Shown in pieces: positions 54,727-63,661 of a DNA stretch of 64,000 nucleotides. A program made the translations under genes and the position numbers. The stretch covers positions 56,256-120,255 of the forward strand of contig NZ_FCNW02000018.1 of the NCBI RefSeq assembly GCF_001544475.1, in the 5' to 3' direction. Under the pieces are notes generated by a model, which worked only from the letters and a program-made list of their open reading frames with translations, searched no databases and was not told where the DNA came from. Within the stretch, counting starts at the first letter, position 1. Every line of letters starts with the position of its first letter. Source of the stretch: Caballeronia humi (GTDB taxonomy: Bacteria; Pseudomonadota; Gammaproteobacteria; Burkholderiales; Burkholderiaceae).

Positions 54727-56252
54727 GCTGCCTCGGAAAGTAGAGCGTGATAAAGATCGGCTTCGGCCATGCCTTCGGCGCGATATTCGTTCGCGACGCG
54801 GCCTTTCTTCATCATCAGGATTCGGTCGCAGTTCTGCAGCAGTTCGGGCAGGTCGTCGCTGATCAGGATGATGCCGATCCCCGCGCCCGCGAGCCGCTGC
54901 ATGATGCGGTAAATAATGTCCTTCGATCCCACATCGACGCCCACCGTCGGTCCGTGCAGGATCAGCACGCGCGGATCGATCGCCAGCCAGCGGCCGATCA
55001 AGACGCGCTGCTGGTTGCCGCCGGAGAGCGATTGCACGGGCTTGTCGACGTCGGGTGTCGCGATCTGCAGGTCCTTCACGGTGCGTTCCGCGAGTTCCTG
55101 CGCGCGCTTGCGGTCGATCTGGCCGAAACGGTCGCGCAGGCTCGAAATCATCGCGGTGATAACGTTGTCGCGGATCGGCTTGTCGAGGAAAAGGCCCTCG
55201 TTCAGCCGGTCCTCCGGCACGTAGCCGATGCGTTGCAGCTTGGCATCGGCGGGCGTGCGCAGGCGCACGATCGATCCGTCGAGCGTGACCGTGCCATGAT
55301 CCGCGGGCGCCACGCCCGCGAGGGCGCGCGCAAGTTCATTTCGTCCGGAATCGAGCAGGCCGGTCACGCCGAGAATCTCGCCGCGATGCAGCGCAAACGA
55401 GACATCGGCGAACTGGCCCTTGCGTCCGAGCGATTTCACATCGAGCACGACTTCGCGCGACTCGGCGGCGCCATCGGCGCGATAGCGTTCGGTCGAAAGA
55501 TGCTTGCCCGTCATCAGTTCGCTGATCTGCGCCTTCGTATAGTTTTCGATCGGACCTTGCGCCATCTTCTGGCCGTCGCGCAGCACGATCACTTCGCCAC
55601 CGATCGCATAGCACTCGTCGAGCTTGTGGCTCACGAACAGTACCGCGACGCCGTCCGCGCGCAGCTTCGCGAGCACCGCGATCAGGTTGTCCACTTCCTT
55701 TTGAGTAAGCGAAGTGGTCGGCTCGTCCATGATCACGAACTTCGCTTCGCTCGCAATCGCACGCGCGATCGCAACCAGTTGACGCGTCGCGAGCGGCAGT
55801 TGTTCGATGAGCGTCGCCTGGAAATCCGCGTCGCCCGGCAGGCCAACGGCTTCGAGCGCGAGCGCCGCGGTCGCGGCCATCGCGCGTCGATCGAACGTGC
55901 GCGCGAGACGTCCTTTGTGCGTGGCGAGTTCCGCCGTCAACGCGACGTTCTCCGCGACACTCATGTTCGGCAGAAGCGAAAGGTCCTGATACACCGTTTC
56001 GATACCCGCCGACAGCGCTTCCAGCGGCGAGAGCCGTGCATGCCGCGCGCCTTCGATCACGAGTTCGCCTTCATCCGGCGGCTGTGCGCCCGAGATGATC
56101 TTGATGAGCGTGCTCTTGCCGCAGCCGTTCTCGCCGAGCAGGTGATAGATCTGCCCGCGCTTGAACGCGAGGCTCACGCCACGCAGCGCGTACACGCCGG
56201 TAAAGCGCTTGTGAATATCGACGACTTCGAGAAGCGGTGCTGAATTCATCAT
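54723..56252 (-). CDS. ribose-type ABC transporter ATPase, two ABC domains
   Basis: A 509-residue duplicated ATPase like RbsA. The N-terminal domain has Walker A LGENGCGKST (about residues 37-46) and a weak signature (EQLPLATRQLVAIARAI); the C-terminal domain has signature LSGGNQQRVLIGRWL and a short first half with VTGLLDSGRNELARAL in place of Walker A. Such imbalance is normal in RbsA proteins. It energises the two permeases and overlaps the following permease gene by four bases. Confidence 0.92.
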   Translation of the reverse strand: MMNSAPLLEVVDIHKRFTGVYALRGVSLAFKRGQIYHLLGENGCGKSTLIKIISGAQPPDEGELVIEGARHARLSPLEALSAGIETVYQDLSLLPNMSVAENVALTAELATHKGRLARTFDRRAMAATAALALEAVGLPGDADFQATLIEQLPLATRQLVAIARAIASEAKFVIMDEPTTSLTQKEVDNLIAVLAKLRADGVAVLFVSHKLDECYAIGGEVIVLRDGQKMAQGPIENYTKAQISELMTGKHLSTERYRADGAAESREVVLDVKSLGRKGQFADVSFALHRGEILGVTGLLDSGRNELARALAGVAPADHGTVTLDGSIVRLRTPADAKLQRIGYVPEDRLNEGLFLDKPIRDNVITAMISSLRDRFGQIDRKRAQELAERTVKDLQIATPDVDKPVQSLSGGNQQRVLIGRWLAIDPRVLILHGPTVGVDVGSKDIIYRIMQRLAGAGIGIILISDDLPELLQNCDRILMMKKGRVANEYRAEGMAEADLYHALLSEAA

Positions 56253-56311
56253 GTCCTTCGTTCAAAGCAGGGCGCTCCGCCTTTGTAGAGGCGAAGCGCC
56301 CCGCATGCGTA

Positions 56312-57316
56312 TCAGAACGGATACTGCTTGTAGTTCGTCTTGTCGACGTCGACCCAGCCGGTGCCGCGCACGATCACGCCCTTGCCCGGACCCTTGCTGA
56401 CCGTCACTTTCGTGTAGCCCGGCACGCCGAGGTCGGAGCCGTCGGCAACCGTCTTCCCATCGACGAGCATCTTCGCGACCTTGTTCATCGCGAGGCCGGC
56501 GAGCTTCGGGTCCCAGAACGCGATGCCGTTGATTGCGCCGCTCTCGAGGAACTTGCCCGCTTCAGTCGGCAGGCCCGTGCCGTACACGCAGATCTTGCCG
56601 ACCTTGCCCGCTTCTTCCACCGCGCGCCCGATGCCGATCACGTCCAGCGACGACGAACCCTGAAAGCCCGTCAGGTCCGGGTGCTTGCGCAGTACTTCCT
56701 TCGCGACCTGATACGCCCGCTCGCCGTCGTTGTTGGTTTCGAGCTTCGGCTCGACGAGGTCCATCTTCGGATACTTCTGTTTCGCGTTGCCGATGCCGCC
56801 GTCCGCCCATTGCACCTGCGAACGGCTGCCGAGCGAGCCGACCAGCACCGCCCACTTGCCCTGCGAGCCCATGCACTTCGCGAGCCGTTCGTTCAGGCCC
56901 GCGCCGTACGCGGTGTTGTCGAACGCTTCGAGATCGACCATCGTGTTCTTCGCGTTGTCGGCTTCGTGCGTGACGACCTTGATGCCGCGATCCATCGCTT
57001 TCTTGAGCGCCGGTTCGAGCGTCGGCGGGTCATAAGGCACGACCGCGATCGCCGTGACCTTCTTCGCGATCAGGTCTTCGATGATCTTCAGTTGCTGCGC
57101 GGCGTCGGCGCGTCCGGGGCCCGTTTGATAGACGGTAACGCCCGGCGTTTCCTTGCCGAATTCCTTCACGCCGTCGTCCATGCGGTTGAACCAGTTGATG
57201 CCCGTCACCTTCACCACCGTGACGATCGTCTCATTGGTCGCGGCTTCTGCGCCGGCGATCACGCCAGCGGCGAGGGCCACCGCTGTGAGCGCGGTTCCGA
57301 GTCGGGTCAGTTTCAT
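56312..57316 (-). CDS. sugar ABC transporter substrate-binding protein, LsrB/RhaS-like
   Basis: A 334-residue periplasmic binding protein of the type 1 (ribose/LsrB) fold. The signal peptide runs to about residue 25 (GAEAAT). VVKVTGINWFNRMDDGVKEF, VYQTGPGRADAAQQ and GFQGSSSLDVIGIGRAVEEA form the two lobes. It resembles AI-2/rhamnose-type binders, but its operon with deoC, a ribokinase and DeoR points to a pentose or deoxypentose. It lies 59 bases upstream of the ATPase gene. Confidence 0.88.
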   Translation of the reverse strand: MKLTRLGTALTAVALAAGVIAGAEAATNETIVTVVKVTGINWFNRMDDGVKEFGKETPGVTVYQTGPGRADAAQQLKIIEDLIAKKVTAIAVVPYDPPTLEPALKKAMDRGIKVVTHEADNAKNTMVDLEAFDNTAYGAGLNERLAKCMGSQGKWAVLVGSLGSRSQVQWADGGIGNAKQKYPKMDLVEPKLETNNDGERAYQVAKEVLRKHPDLTGFQGSSSLDVIGIGRAVEEAGKVGKICVYGTGLPTEAGKFLESGAINGIAFWDPKLAGLAMNKVAKMLVDGKTVADGSDLGVPGYTKVTVSKGPGKGVIVRGTGWVDVDKTNYKQYPF

Positions 57317-57375
57317 GCAATGTCTCCTTTATCTTCGCTTATGGTTCGAATGTGCTGCACGAGAAGGTTTGAAAA

Positions 57376-58416
57376 CTAGCGTCCGGTCGATGCGGGCGGC
57401 GGCGCCTTGGGCGTGGCCGCCGCTCCGCCGATGCCGAAGATCGCGCGCACGCGCTCGCCGCCCGCGAAGGCGAGCGAGGCGAGGAGCAGAAATCCCCACG
57501 CGCAGTCGCCGAAAAACTGCGAGACGCCGAGCAGGTTGAAGAGGCTCGACAGGAACTGAAGCACGGTCGCGGCGAGAAACACGCAGACAATGCGCCCGTA
57601 GCCGCCCGCCGGATTCACGCCGCCCATCACCGCAATGAGGATCGCGATGAGCAGATACGAGTTGCCGTAGTCCCACTTCGCGCTCGACGTATGCGTCGCG
57701 CTGATGAGCCCGGCGAGCGATGCGAGCACCCCGCACATGCCGTAGGTCACGATCAGCATCCGCGCGCGCGGAATACCCGCATAGAACGCGGCTTTCGGAT
57801 TCGTGCCCATCAGATAGAGACGCAGCCCGAACGGCGTGCGCTTCAAAATCCAGCCCAGCACGAGGACGGCGGCGATGAAGATCCACAGCGAGATCGGCAC
57901 TTGCAGGAACGTGCCGTTGCCGATATTCGACAGCGGATCGACGTATTCGACGCGCACCGATGCGCCATTGCTCAGCACCACCGCGATGCCGGTGAAGAGC
58001 AGTTGCGTGCCGAGCGTGCAGAGGATCGGCGTAAGCCTGAGTTTCGCGATCACGACGCCGTTGAGCAAGCCGCCGAGCAATCCGACCACGACGACCACGC
58101 CGCTGAACACCGCTGTATAGAGCGCGGGCGAATCGTCAGCGACGACGAGTTTCGGCAGTACCATCGCCGCGACCATCCCCGAAAGATTCGCGAGTCCGAC
58201 GCCCGACAAATCGATACCGCCATTCCCAGACACCATCGACAGCATGATGCCGAGCGCGAGCAGGCCGAGTTCGGGCAACTGTCCGCCCATCGACTGGAGG
58301 TTGTCGATATCGAGGAACTGGCCTTTCGAAAGCCACGTTGCCACGATCACGACCAGCAGGTTCACGCCGACGAGAAAGTTGAGCTGGCGGTCGGCGAACC
58401 ACTTCGACGCTTTCAT
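57376..58416 (-). CDS. ribose-type ABC transporter permease, second
   Basis: A 346-residue permease of the RbsC family with 8-10 helices: LGIMLSMVSGNGGIDLSGVG near residue 60 and LIAILIAVMGGVNPAGGYGR near residue 257 are the hallmarks. The C-terminal 20 residues are Ala/Pro-rich. It pairs with the permease at the end of the operon. The gap to the kinase gene upstream is three bases. Confidence 0.9.
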   Translation of the reverse strand: MKASKWFADRQLNFLVGVNLLVVIVATWLSKGQFLDIDNLQSMGGQLPELGLLALGIMLSMVSGNGGIDLSGVGLANLSGMVAAMVLPKLVVADDSPALYTAVFSGVVVVVGLLGGLLNGVVIAKLRLTPILCTLGTQLLFTGIAVVLSNGASVRVEYVDPLSNIGNGTFLQVPISLWIFIAAVLVLGWILKRTPFGLRLYLMGTNPKAAFYAGIPRARMLIVTYGMCGVLASLAGLISATHTSSAKWDYGNSYLLIAILIAVMGGVNPAGGYGRIVCVFLAATVLQFLSSLFNLLGVSQFFGDCAWGFLLLASLAFAGGERVRAIFGIGGAAATPKAPPPASTGR

Positions 58417-58419
58417 CGA

Positions 58420-59370
58420 TCAGGCTCCGTTGGACACCGCAGCGCGGCGCTCGCCGAGCACCGCGTTGATTTCTTCGAGCGTGGGCATCGAGGGTGCTGT
58501 GCCCGCGCGCGTCACCGAGAGGCTCGCGAGCGCGCAGCCGAAGCGCACTGCATCGCTCGGCGACTCACCGCGTGCGAGCGCGGCAGCAAAGCCGCCGGTG
58601 AAGCCGTCACCGGCGCCCGCGGTTTCCACGACGCGTCCGCAATCGAACGCCGGCACGAGCACCGACTCCTCCGCCGAATGCAGGAGCGCGCCCGCTTCGC
58701 CGAGCGTCACGATCACGGCGCGCGCGCCCTTCGCGAGCAGCGCATCGGCGGCGCGGCGCGCATCGTCGGTCGACGCGATCGCGATGCCGGTCAGTGCTGT
58801 CGCCTCGGTTTCGTTCGGCGTGATGTAGTCGCACAGCGGATAGATGTCGTCGGGCAGCGGCAGCGCGGGCGCAGGATTGAAGACCGTCGTCGCGCCGTGC
58901 TTGCGCGCGAGTTCGAGGCCGCGCATCGCCGCCGGAATCGGTTGTTCGAGTTGCGTCACGAAGACGGCGGCATCGGCGATATCGGCCTCGATCGCATCGA
59001 CGTCGGCCGGACACAGCGTGCCCGCCGCGCCCGCCGCGACGATGATCGCGTTGCCGCCCGTGCGCTCGTCGACGTAGATATGCGCCGCCCCGGTCGATAC
59101 GCCTTCGAGGACCGTCGCGCGCGACGTGATGCCTTCGGCGCGCCACGTCGATTGCGCGATTTCGCCAAACGCATCAGCGCCGATGCGCGTGCAGAAGATC
59201 ACGTCGGCTCCGGCGCGCGCCGCCGCGACAGCCTGATTCGAACCCTTGCCGCCCGGTCCCATCGCGAAGGCGGAACCGGGGATCGTCTCGCCGATCAGCG
59301 GCATGCGCTCGGCGCGAAACGCGAGATCGGTCACATAGATGCCAAGAATCACTACGGTGCCGCGCTTCAC
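58420..59370 (-). CDS. ribokinase-family sugar kinase
   Basis: A 316-residue PfkB-type kinase. GPGGKGSNQAVAAARAG (residues 38-54) is the sugar-binding signature, TPNETEA (184-190) follows, and AGAGDGFTGGFAA (251-263) holds the catalytic base Asp255. It phosphorylates a pentose with ATP. Beside deoC and deoR it is a candidate deoxyribokinase producing deoxyribose 5-phosphate, although ordinary ribokinase activity is possible. It overlaps the RbsD/FucU gene by four bases (ATGA). Confidence 0.9.
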   Translation of the reverse strand: MKRGTVVILGIYVTDLAFRAERMPLIGETIPGSAFAMGPGGKGSNQAVAAARAGADVIFCTRIGADAFGEIAQSTWRAEGITSRATVLEGVSTGAAHIYVDERTGGNAIIVAAGAAGTLCPADVDAIEADIADAAVFVTQLEQPIPAAMRGLELARKHGATTVFNPAPALPLPDDIYPLCDYITPNETEATALTGIAIASTDDARRAADALLAKGARAVIVTLGEAGALLHSAEESVLVPAFDCGRVVETAGAGDGFTGGFAAALARGESPSDAVRFGCALASLSVTRAGTAPSMPTLEEINAVLGERRAAVSNGA

Positions 59371-59846
59371 TTCGCAGCCTCCGGTGCGACAGGTGCATCA
59401 GGCGCGAGTTCGACGCCCTTCTTGAAGATGAAGCAGCCATAGCCGCGCGCTTCGCCGGTCGCGATCACGCAGTAGGATTTTTTCGCGCGTTCGTAGAAGG
59501 CGAAACGCTCGACGGAAGCGAACGGCGTCTCGCGTCCTTCGGCATCGTCGACTTCGCGTTGTGCTTCGCGCTGCACCGCGGGCAACGCGCTCGCATCTCC
59601 GACGACTTCCATGCGCTCGGCCGGATGATCGACGAACGAATCGAGCGGCAGCACCGACAACACCGCGCGGATCGCACGCGGCGCACTCGCCCCGTCGATA
59701 CGCAAGAGCTTGCCGAGCACGGTTTGCCGCGCGACCGAATCGGCGGGGAAATTCGCGTCGCAGATCACGACTTCGTCGCCGTGGCCCATCGCGCACAATG
59801 CGTGCAGGATGTCGGCGTTCAGGAGCGGATCGATGTTCTTCAGCAC
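59367..59846 (-). CDS. RbsD/FucU-family sugar mutarotase/pyranase
   Basis: A 159-residue protein with the FucU/RbsD core: LLNADILHALCAMGHGDEVV (His22) and ICDANFPADS (Asp30). The C-terminal part (YERAKKSYCVIATGEARGYG) is also conserved. These proteins equilibrate sugar anomers or ring forms before phosphorylation. It is translationally coupled to the kinase gene by a four-base overlap. Substrate is inferred to be a deoxypentose or ribose. Confidence 0.88.
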   Translation of the reverse strand: MLKNIDPLLNADILHALCAMGHGDEVVICDANFPADSVARQTVLGKLLRIDGASAPRAIRAVLSVLPLDSFVDHPAERMEVVGDASALPAVQREAQREVDDAEGRETPFASVERFAFYERAKKSYCVIATGEARGYGCFIFKKGVELAPDAPVAPEAAK

Positions 59847-59909
59847 AGTATCTCCTCCATGCGTGGGCGCGCTTCGTCGTGAAGTCTTCGCCCTTTGATG
59901 ATTCGGAAT

Positions 59910-62306
59910 TCAGTCGCCGTACGGCACCCAGATATTCTTCACCTGCACGGCCTGCCGCAGGAACGGTAAGCCTTCGCTCGATGCATCGTGCCATTCAAAC
60001 ACGCGGCCGTGATCGACAAACGTACGCTTCAGATTGCCTACGGACTCCCGCTCGACCATCGTCGATAGCGCCGCGCTTTTGAAGCACCACACGGCATCGA
60101 CGTCGTCATGTTGCGCGAGTGTTTGAGCGAGTGCGCGCGAATCGCCCGTCACGATGTTCAACGCGCCGCCCGGCACATCCGATGTCTCGACGACCTGATA
60201 GAAGTCGGTTGCCATCAGCGGACACGCTTCACTCGGCACCGCGACCACGCGATTACCCATCGCGAGCGCAGGAGCCACGAGCGACACGAAGCCGAGCAGC
60301 GGCGCCTCATCCGGACACACGACGCCGATCACACCGAGCGGTTCGTTCATCGCGAGCGCGACGCCTTGCAGCGGCGGCGAATGCACGGCGCCGTCGAACT
60401 TGTCGGCCCACGCGCCGTAGGTGAACAGACGCGTGATCGATGCTTCGACTTCGCGCGCGGCATCGCGTTCGCTCAAGCCTGCGCGCGCAACCAGTTGCCG
60501 CGTGAATTCCTCGGCGCGCGCCGACAGGTTCTCGGCGAGGTAATAGAGTACTTGCGCGCGGTTATGCGTGCTCGCATGCGACCACTTCTGCGCGCCGCGC
60601 GCCGCCGACACCGCATTGCGAATGTCCTTGCGATTGCCCTCGCCCACTTCGCCGACGATACTGCCCGACGGCGCATGCACGAGCCGCGTATAGCCGCTGT
60701 CGGGACGCGCCTGCTTGCCGCCGATAAAGAGCTTCGCGGTCCGGTCAAGCGCGCTGACGTTCACTTGCGCCTCGCCTTGCGTTTCGCTTGAGCGTGCGGC
60801 CTTCTCGCCGCGAACCGGAAGCTTAGTCCACGCACGCGGCTTCAGATACTCGTAAATCCCCTCGCGTCCGCCTTCGCGCCCGAAGCCCGACTCGTGATAG
60901 CCGCCAAAGCCCACGGCTGCATCAAAGAGATTGGTCGAATTGATCCACACGACGCCGCATTGCAGGCGCGGCGCCACATCCAGCGCGCGGCTGATGTTCT
61001 CGCTCCACACGCTCGCGGCGAGCCCGTAGCGCGAGTTGTTCGCGAGCGCGATGGCTTCGTCGGGCGTGCGAAAGCTCATCGTCACGAGCACCGGGCCGAA
61101 GATTTCTTCTTGCGCGAGCGTCGAGGCCGGCGCGACGTTCGTGACGAGCGTCGGCGGGAAGAACGCGCCACCCTCGGGCAAACGCAGCTCCGACGGCTGA
61201 TGGATCACGCAGCCTTCGCTCTCGCCCTTCGCGACGAGCGAGCGAATGCGTTCGAGCTGCACGTCGTCGACGATCGCGCCCATGTCGATGCCCTTGTCGA
61301 GCGACGGCCCGACGCGCAGCGTCTCCATGCGGCGCATGAGCTTCTCGACGAAGCGCGCCTCGACGCCTTCCTGCACGAGCAAGCGCGAACCCGCGCAGCA
61401 AACCTGGCCCTGGTTGAACCAGATCGCATCGACGACGCCTTCGACGGCGCTGTCGAGATCGGCGTCATCGAAGACGATGAACGGCGACTTGCCGCCGAGT
61501 TCGAGCGTGAGCGACTTGCCCGAGCCCGCCGTCGCGACGCGAATCTGACGGCCGACTTCCGTCGAACCGGTGAACGCGATCTTCGCGACCTGACGGTGCT
61601 CGACGAGTGCCGCGCCGGTGCGGCCATCGCCGGTGACGACGTTGAGCACGCCCGCCGGCAGCCCCGCGCGATGCGCGAGTTCCGCGAACAGCAGCGCGGT
61701 GAGCGGCGTGAATTCAGCGGGCTTCAGCACGACGCAATTACCCAGTGCGAGCGCCGGTGCGATCTTCCACGCGAGCATCAGCAGCGGAAAATTCCACGGC
61801 ACGATCTGGCCGATCACGCCCAGCGGAGCCCAGTCCGCGAACTCGCGATCCTGCAATTGCGCCCAGCCCGCGTGATGCAGAAAGTGCCTGGAAACAAGGG
61901 GAATATCGATGTCGCGCGTCTCGCGAATCGGCTTGCCGTTATCGAGCGATTCGAGCACCGCGAAGAGCCGCGCGTGCCGCTGCACCATGCGCGCGAGCGC
62001 ATACAGATGCCGCGCGCGGCCCACGCCACCGAGCGCCTGCCACGCGGCGAGCGCGCCGTGGGCGGCATCGACGGCGGCGGCGACATCGGCGTCGCTGCCT
62101 TGCGCGATCGATGCAAGCACGCGGCCCGTCGCCGGTTCGCGCGATTCGAAGCGCTCGGCTTCATCGCCCGCTGCGGGCGCGCGGAACGCACCGCCGATGA
62201 AATGGCCGAAGCCGCTTGCATGCTGATCGAGCCAGACGCGCGCGGCGCGATCGTCTTCCGGTGCGGGTCCGTATTCCATCGAAGAAAAGTATTCGGCTAC
62301 GCTCAT
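59910..62306 (-). CDS. two-part aldehyde dehydrogenase
   Basis: A 798-residue protein. Residues about 30-495 are a complete aldehyde dehydrogenase: PWNFP (170-174), FTGSTEVGR (245-253), catalytic base Glu269 (LELGGK) and catalytic Cys in GQVCCAGS (303 or 304). After a linker, residues about 515-798 form a second, truncated copy that keeps the cofactor-fold half (LFIGGKQARPDSGYTR; NEPLGVIGVVCPDEAP) but has no catalytic cysteine region. It likely oxidises acetaldehyde from DeoC to acetate with NAD. It follows deoC by 31 bases. Confidence 0.9.
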   Translation of the reverse strand: MSVAEYFSSMEYGPAPEDDRAARVWLDQHASGFGHFIGGAFRAPAAGDEAERFESREPATGRVLASIAQGSDADVAAAVDAAHGALAAWQALGGVGRARHLYALARMVQRHARLFAVLESLDNGKPIRETRDIDIPLVSRHFLHHAGWAQLQDREFADWAPLGVIGQIVPWNFPLLMLAWKIAPALALGNCVVLKPAEFTPLTALLFAELAHRAGLPAGVLNVVTGDGRTGAALVEHRQVAKIAFTGSTEVGRQIRVATAGSGKSLTLELGGKSPFIVFDDADLDSAVEGVVDAIWFNQGQVCCAGSRLLVQEGVEARFVEKLMRRMETLRVGPSLDKGIDMGAIVDDVQLERIRSLVAKGESEGCVIHQPSELRLPEGGAFFPPTLVTNVAPASTLAQEEIFGPVLVTMSFRTPDEAIALANNSRYGLAASVWSENISRALDVAPRLQCGVVWINSTNLFDAAVGFGGYHESGFGREGGREGIYEYLKPRAWTKLPVRGEKAARSSETQGEAQVNVSALDRTAKLFIGGKQARPDSGYTRLVHAPSGSIVGEVGEGNRKDIRNAVSAARGAQKWSHASTHNRAQVLYYLAENLSARAEEFTRQLVARAGLSERDAAREVEASITRLFTYGAWADKFDGAVHSPPLQGVALAMNEPLGVIGVVCPDEAPLLGFVSLVAPALAMGNRVVAVPSEACPLMATDFYQVVETSDVPGGALNIVTGDSRALAQTLAQHDDVDAVWCFKSAALSTMVERESVGNLKRTFVDHGRVFEWHDASSEGLPFLRQAVQVKNIWVPYGD

Positions 62307-62337
62307 GGGGCTTTCGGTTTATGTGACTGCGCGCAAA

Positions 62338-63345
62338 TCACGCGACGGGATGACGGTTGAACGACGAGTAACGGCCGCTCACGTGATGTTCGAGTTGCCG
62401 CTCGATGTCCGCGAGCAGGCTCGAAGCGCCAATGCGGAACAGGTCGCCTTCGAGCCATTCGCGCCCGAGCTCTTCCTTCATCAGGATCTGGTATTCGAGT
62501 ACGGACTTCGCCGTCGATACGCCGCCCGCCGGCTTGAAACCGATTGGGACGCCCGTGCGTTCCAGGTACTCGCGGATCATGCGCACCATCACGAGCGAGA
62601 CGTCGAGCGTCGCGTTGACGCCTTCCTTGCCCGTCGAGGTCTTGATGAAATCGGCGCCGGCCATCATGCAGATCATCGACGCCTTCGCGACGTTCGATAG
62701 CGTGCGGATGTCGCCGGTCGCGAGGATCGCCTTCACGTGCGCGTCGCCGCAAGCGGCGCGGAAGTCGCGCATCTCGTCGTAGAGCGCTTGCCAGTTGCCG
62801 GTCAGAACGTGTTCGCGCGTCACGACGATGTCGATTTCGGCGGCGCCATCCGCGACCGATGCCTCGATTTCGCGCAGCTTGAGCGGATGCGGAATGAGCC
62901 CGGCGGGAAAGCCCGTCGATACCGCCGCGACGGGAATGCCGCTGCCGTCGAGCGCGGCGACGGCGGCTTTCACGAAGCGGTGATAGACGCACACGGCGCC
63001 CGTCTTGATCGACCCGGGCGGCATGCCGAGGGAGTCGAGCAGGTCGTCGCGGATCGGACGGCGGGCTTTGGCGCAGAGGCGTTCGACGCGAGTGGTCGTA
63101 TCGTCGCCGTTGAGCGTCGTGAGGTCGATGCAGGTGACGGCCTTGAGCAGCCACGCAGCCTGCGCGTCTTTCTTGACGGCGCGTCGCGTGCCGAGCGTCG
63201 AGGCGCGCCGGCCGACCGCCGACTGGTTCACGCGCAAGCCGTCGAGCCATGCGAGATCGAACGGAACGCCGGGATTGCGCGCGATGACCTGGGCGGGCGA
63301 GCGGCCAGGCCAAGCTAGAACGGATTTCGAAGCAGCATCGAGCAT
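62338..63345 (-). CDS. deoC: deoxyribose-phosphate aldolase
   Basis: A 335-residue class I aldolase. Lys235 in DFIKTSTG is the Schiff-base lysine and Lys271 in GFKPAGGV the proton-relay partner; Asp172 (EIDIVV) completes the set. It cleaves 2-deoxyribose 5-phosphate to acetaldehyde and glyceraldehyde 3-phosphate. It is longer than E. coli DeoC (259) because of an N-terminal extension of about 75 residues. ATG 63345 is preferred; GTG 63378 has no proper spacing to a ribosome site. First gene of the operon, behind a DeoR-like operator. Confidence 0.92.
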   Translation of the reverse strand: MLDAASKSVLAWPGRSPAQVIARNPGVPFDLAWLDGLRVNQSAVGRRASTLGTRRAVKKDAQAAWLLKAVTCIDLTTLNGDDTTTRVERLCAKARRPIRDDLLDSLGMPPGSIKTGAVCVYHRFVKAAVAALDGSGIPVAAVSTGFPAGLIPHPLKLREIEASVADGAAEIDIVVTREHVLTGNWQALYDEMRDFRAACGDAHVKAILATGDIRTLSNVAKASMICMMAGADFIKTSTGKEGVNATLDVSLVMVRMIREYLERTGVPIGFKPAGGVSTAKSVLEYQILMKEELGREWLEGDLFRIGASSLLADIERQLEHHVSGRYSSFNRHPVA

Positions 63346-63413
63346 GAGATCTTTCGCGAGTTGTGCGATGCACAACACCTTTTTGATAGATTGATCTCAG
63401 TTTATAACACTAT

Positions 63414-63429
63414 TGTTACGATCGTAACA
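63414..63429. promoter_or_regulatory. DeoR-like operator upstream of deoC
   Basis: TGTTACGATCGTAACA is a perfect 16-bp palindrome. The E. coli DeoR operator is TGTTAGAATTCTAACA, so both share TGTTA-N6-TAACA. It lies 69 bases before the deoC ATG, with a possible -10 TATAAA on the - strand near 63401-63406. Confidence 0.75.
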
Positions 63430-63606
63430 TAGGGAAAGTGCGGAGGCGGATGGGCGCATCCCGTGCCGCGTGCAGGTTGGGAACATTCGATGCTGGACAT
63501 TCCGACGAGGAATTCGATGCGGCGCTTCGTCGTGGGGTCGAGATCGCGCGGGGGGAGTTTGCGCTTGGGTTGCCAGGGTATGTCGGGAAGAAATCCGGCC
63601 GCTAGT

Positions 63607-63635
63607 GAATTGTCTCCGCAGTACGGAGACAATTC
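63607..63635. repeat. 12-bp-arm palindrome between the chemoreceptor and deoC
   Basis: GAATTGTCTCCG (63607-63618) and CGGAGACAATTC (63624-63635) are perfect complements around CAGTA. There is no T-run on either strand, so it may be a weak terminator or another regulator site. Confidence 0.6.
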
Positions 63636-63661
63636 GGTCCGTCAGTTCAGACGCCCATGCG

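Noticed and set aside
56312..57316. AI-2 (Lsr) system assignment for the ABC transporter
   Set aside because: The binding protein resembles LsrB, but the operon has no lsrK, lsrF or lsrG-like genes; DeoC, DeoR and a ribokinase argue for a pentose instead.
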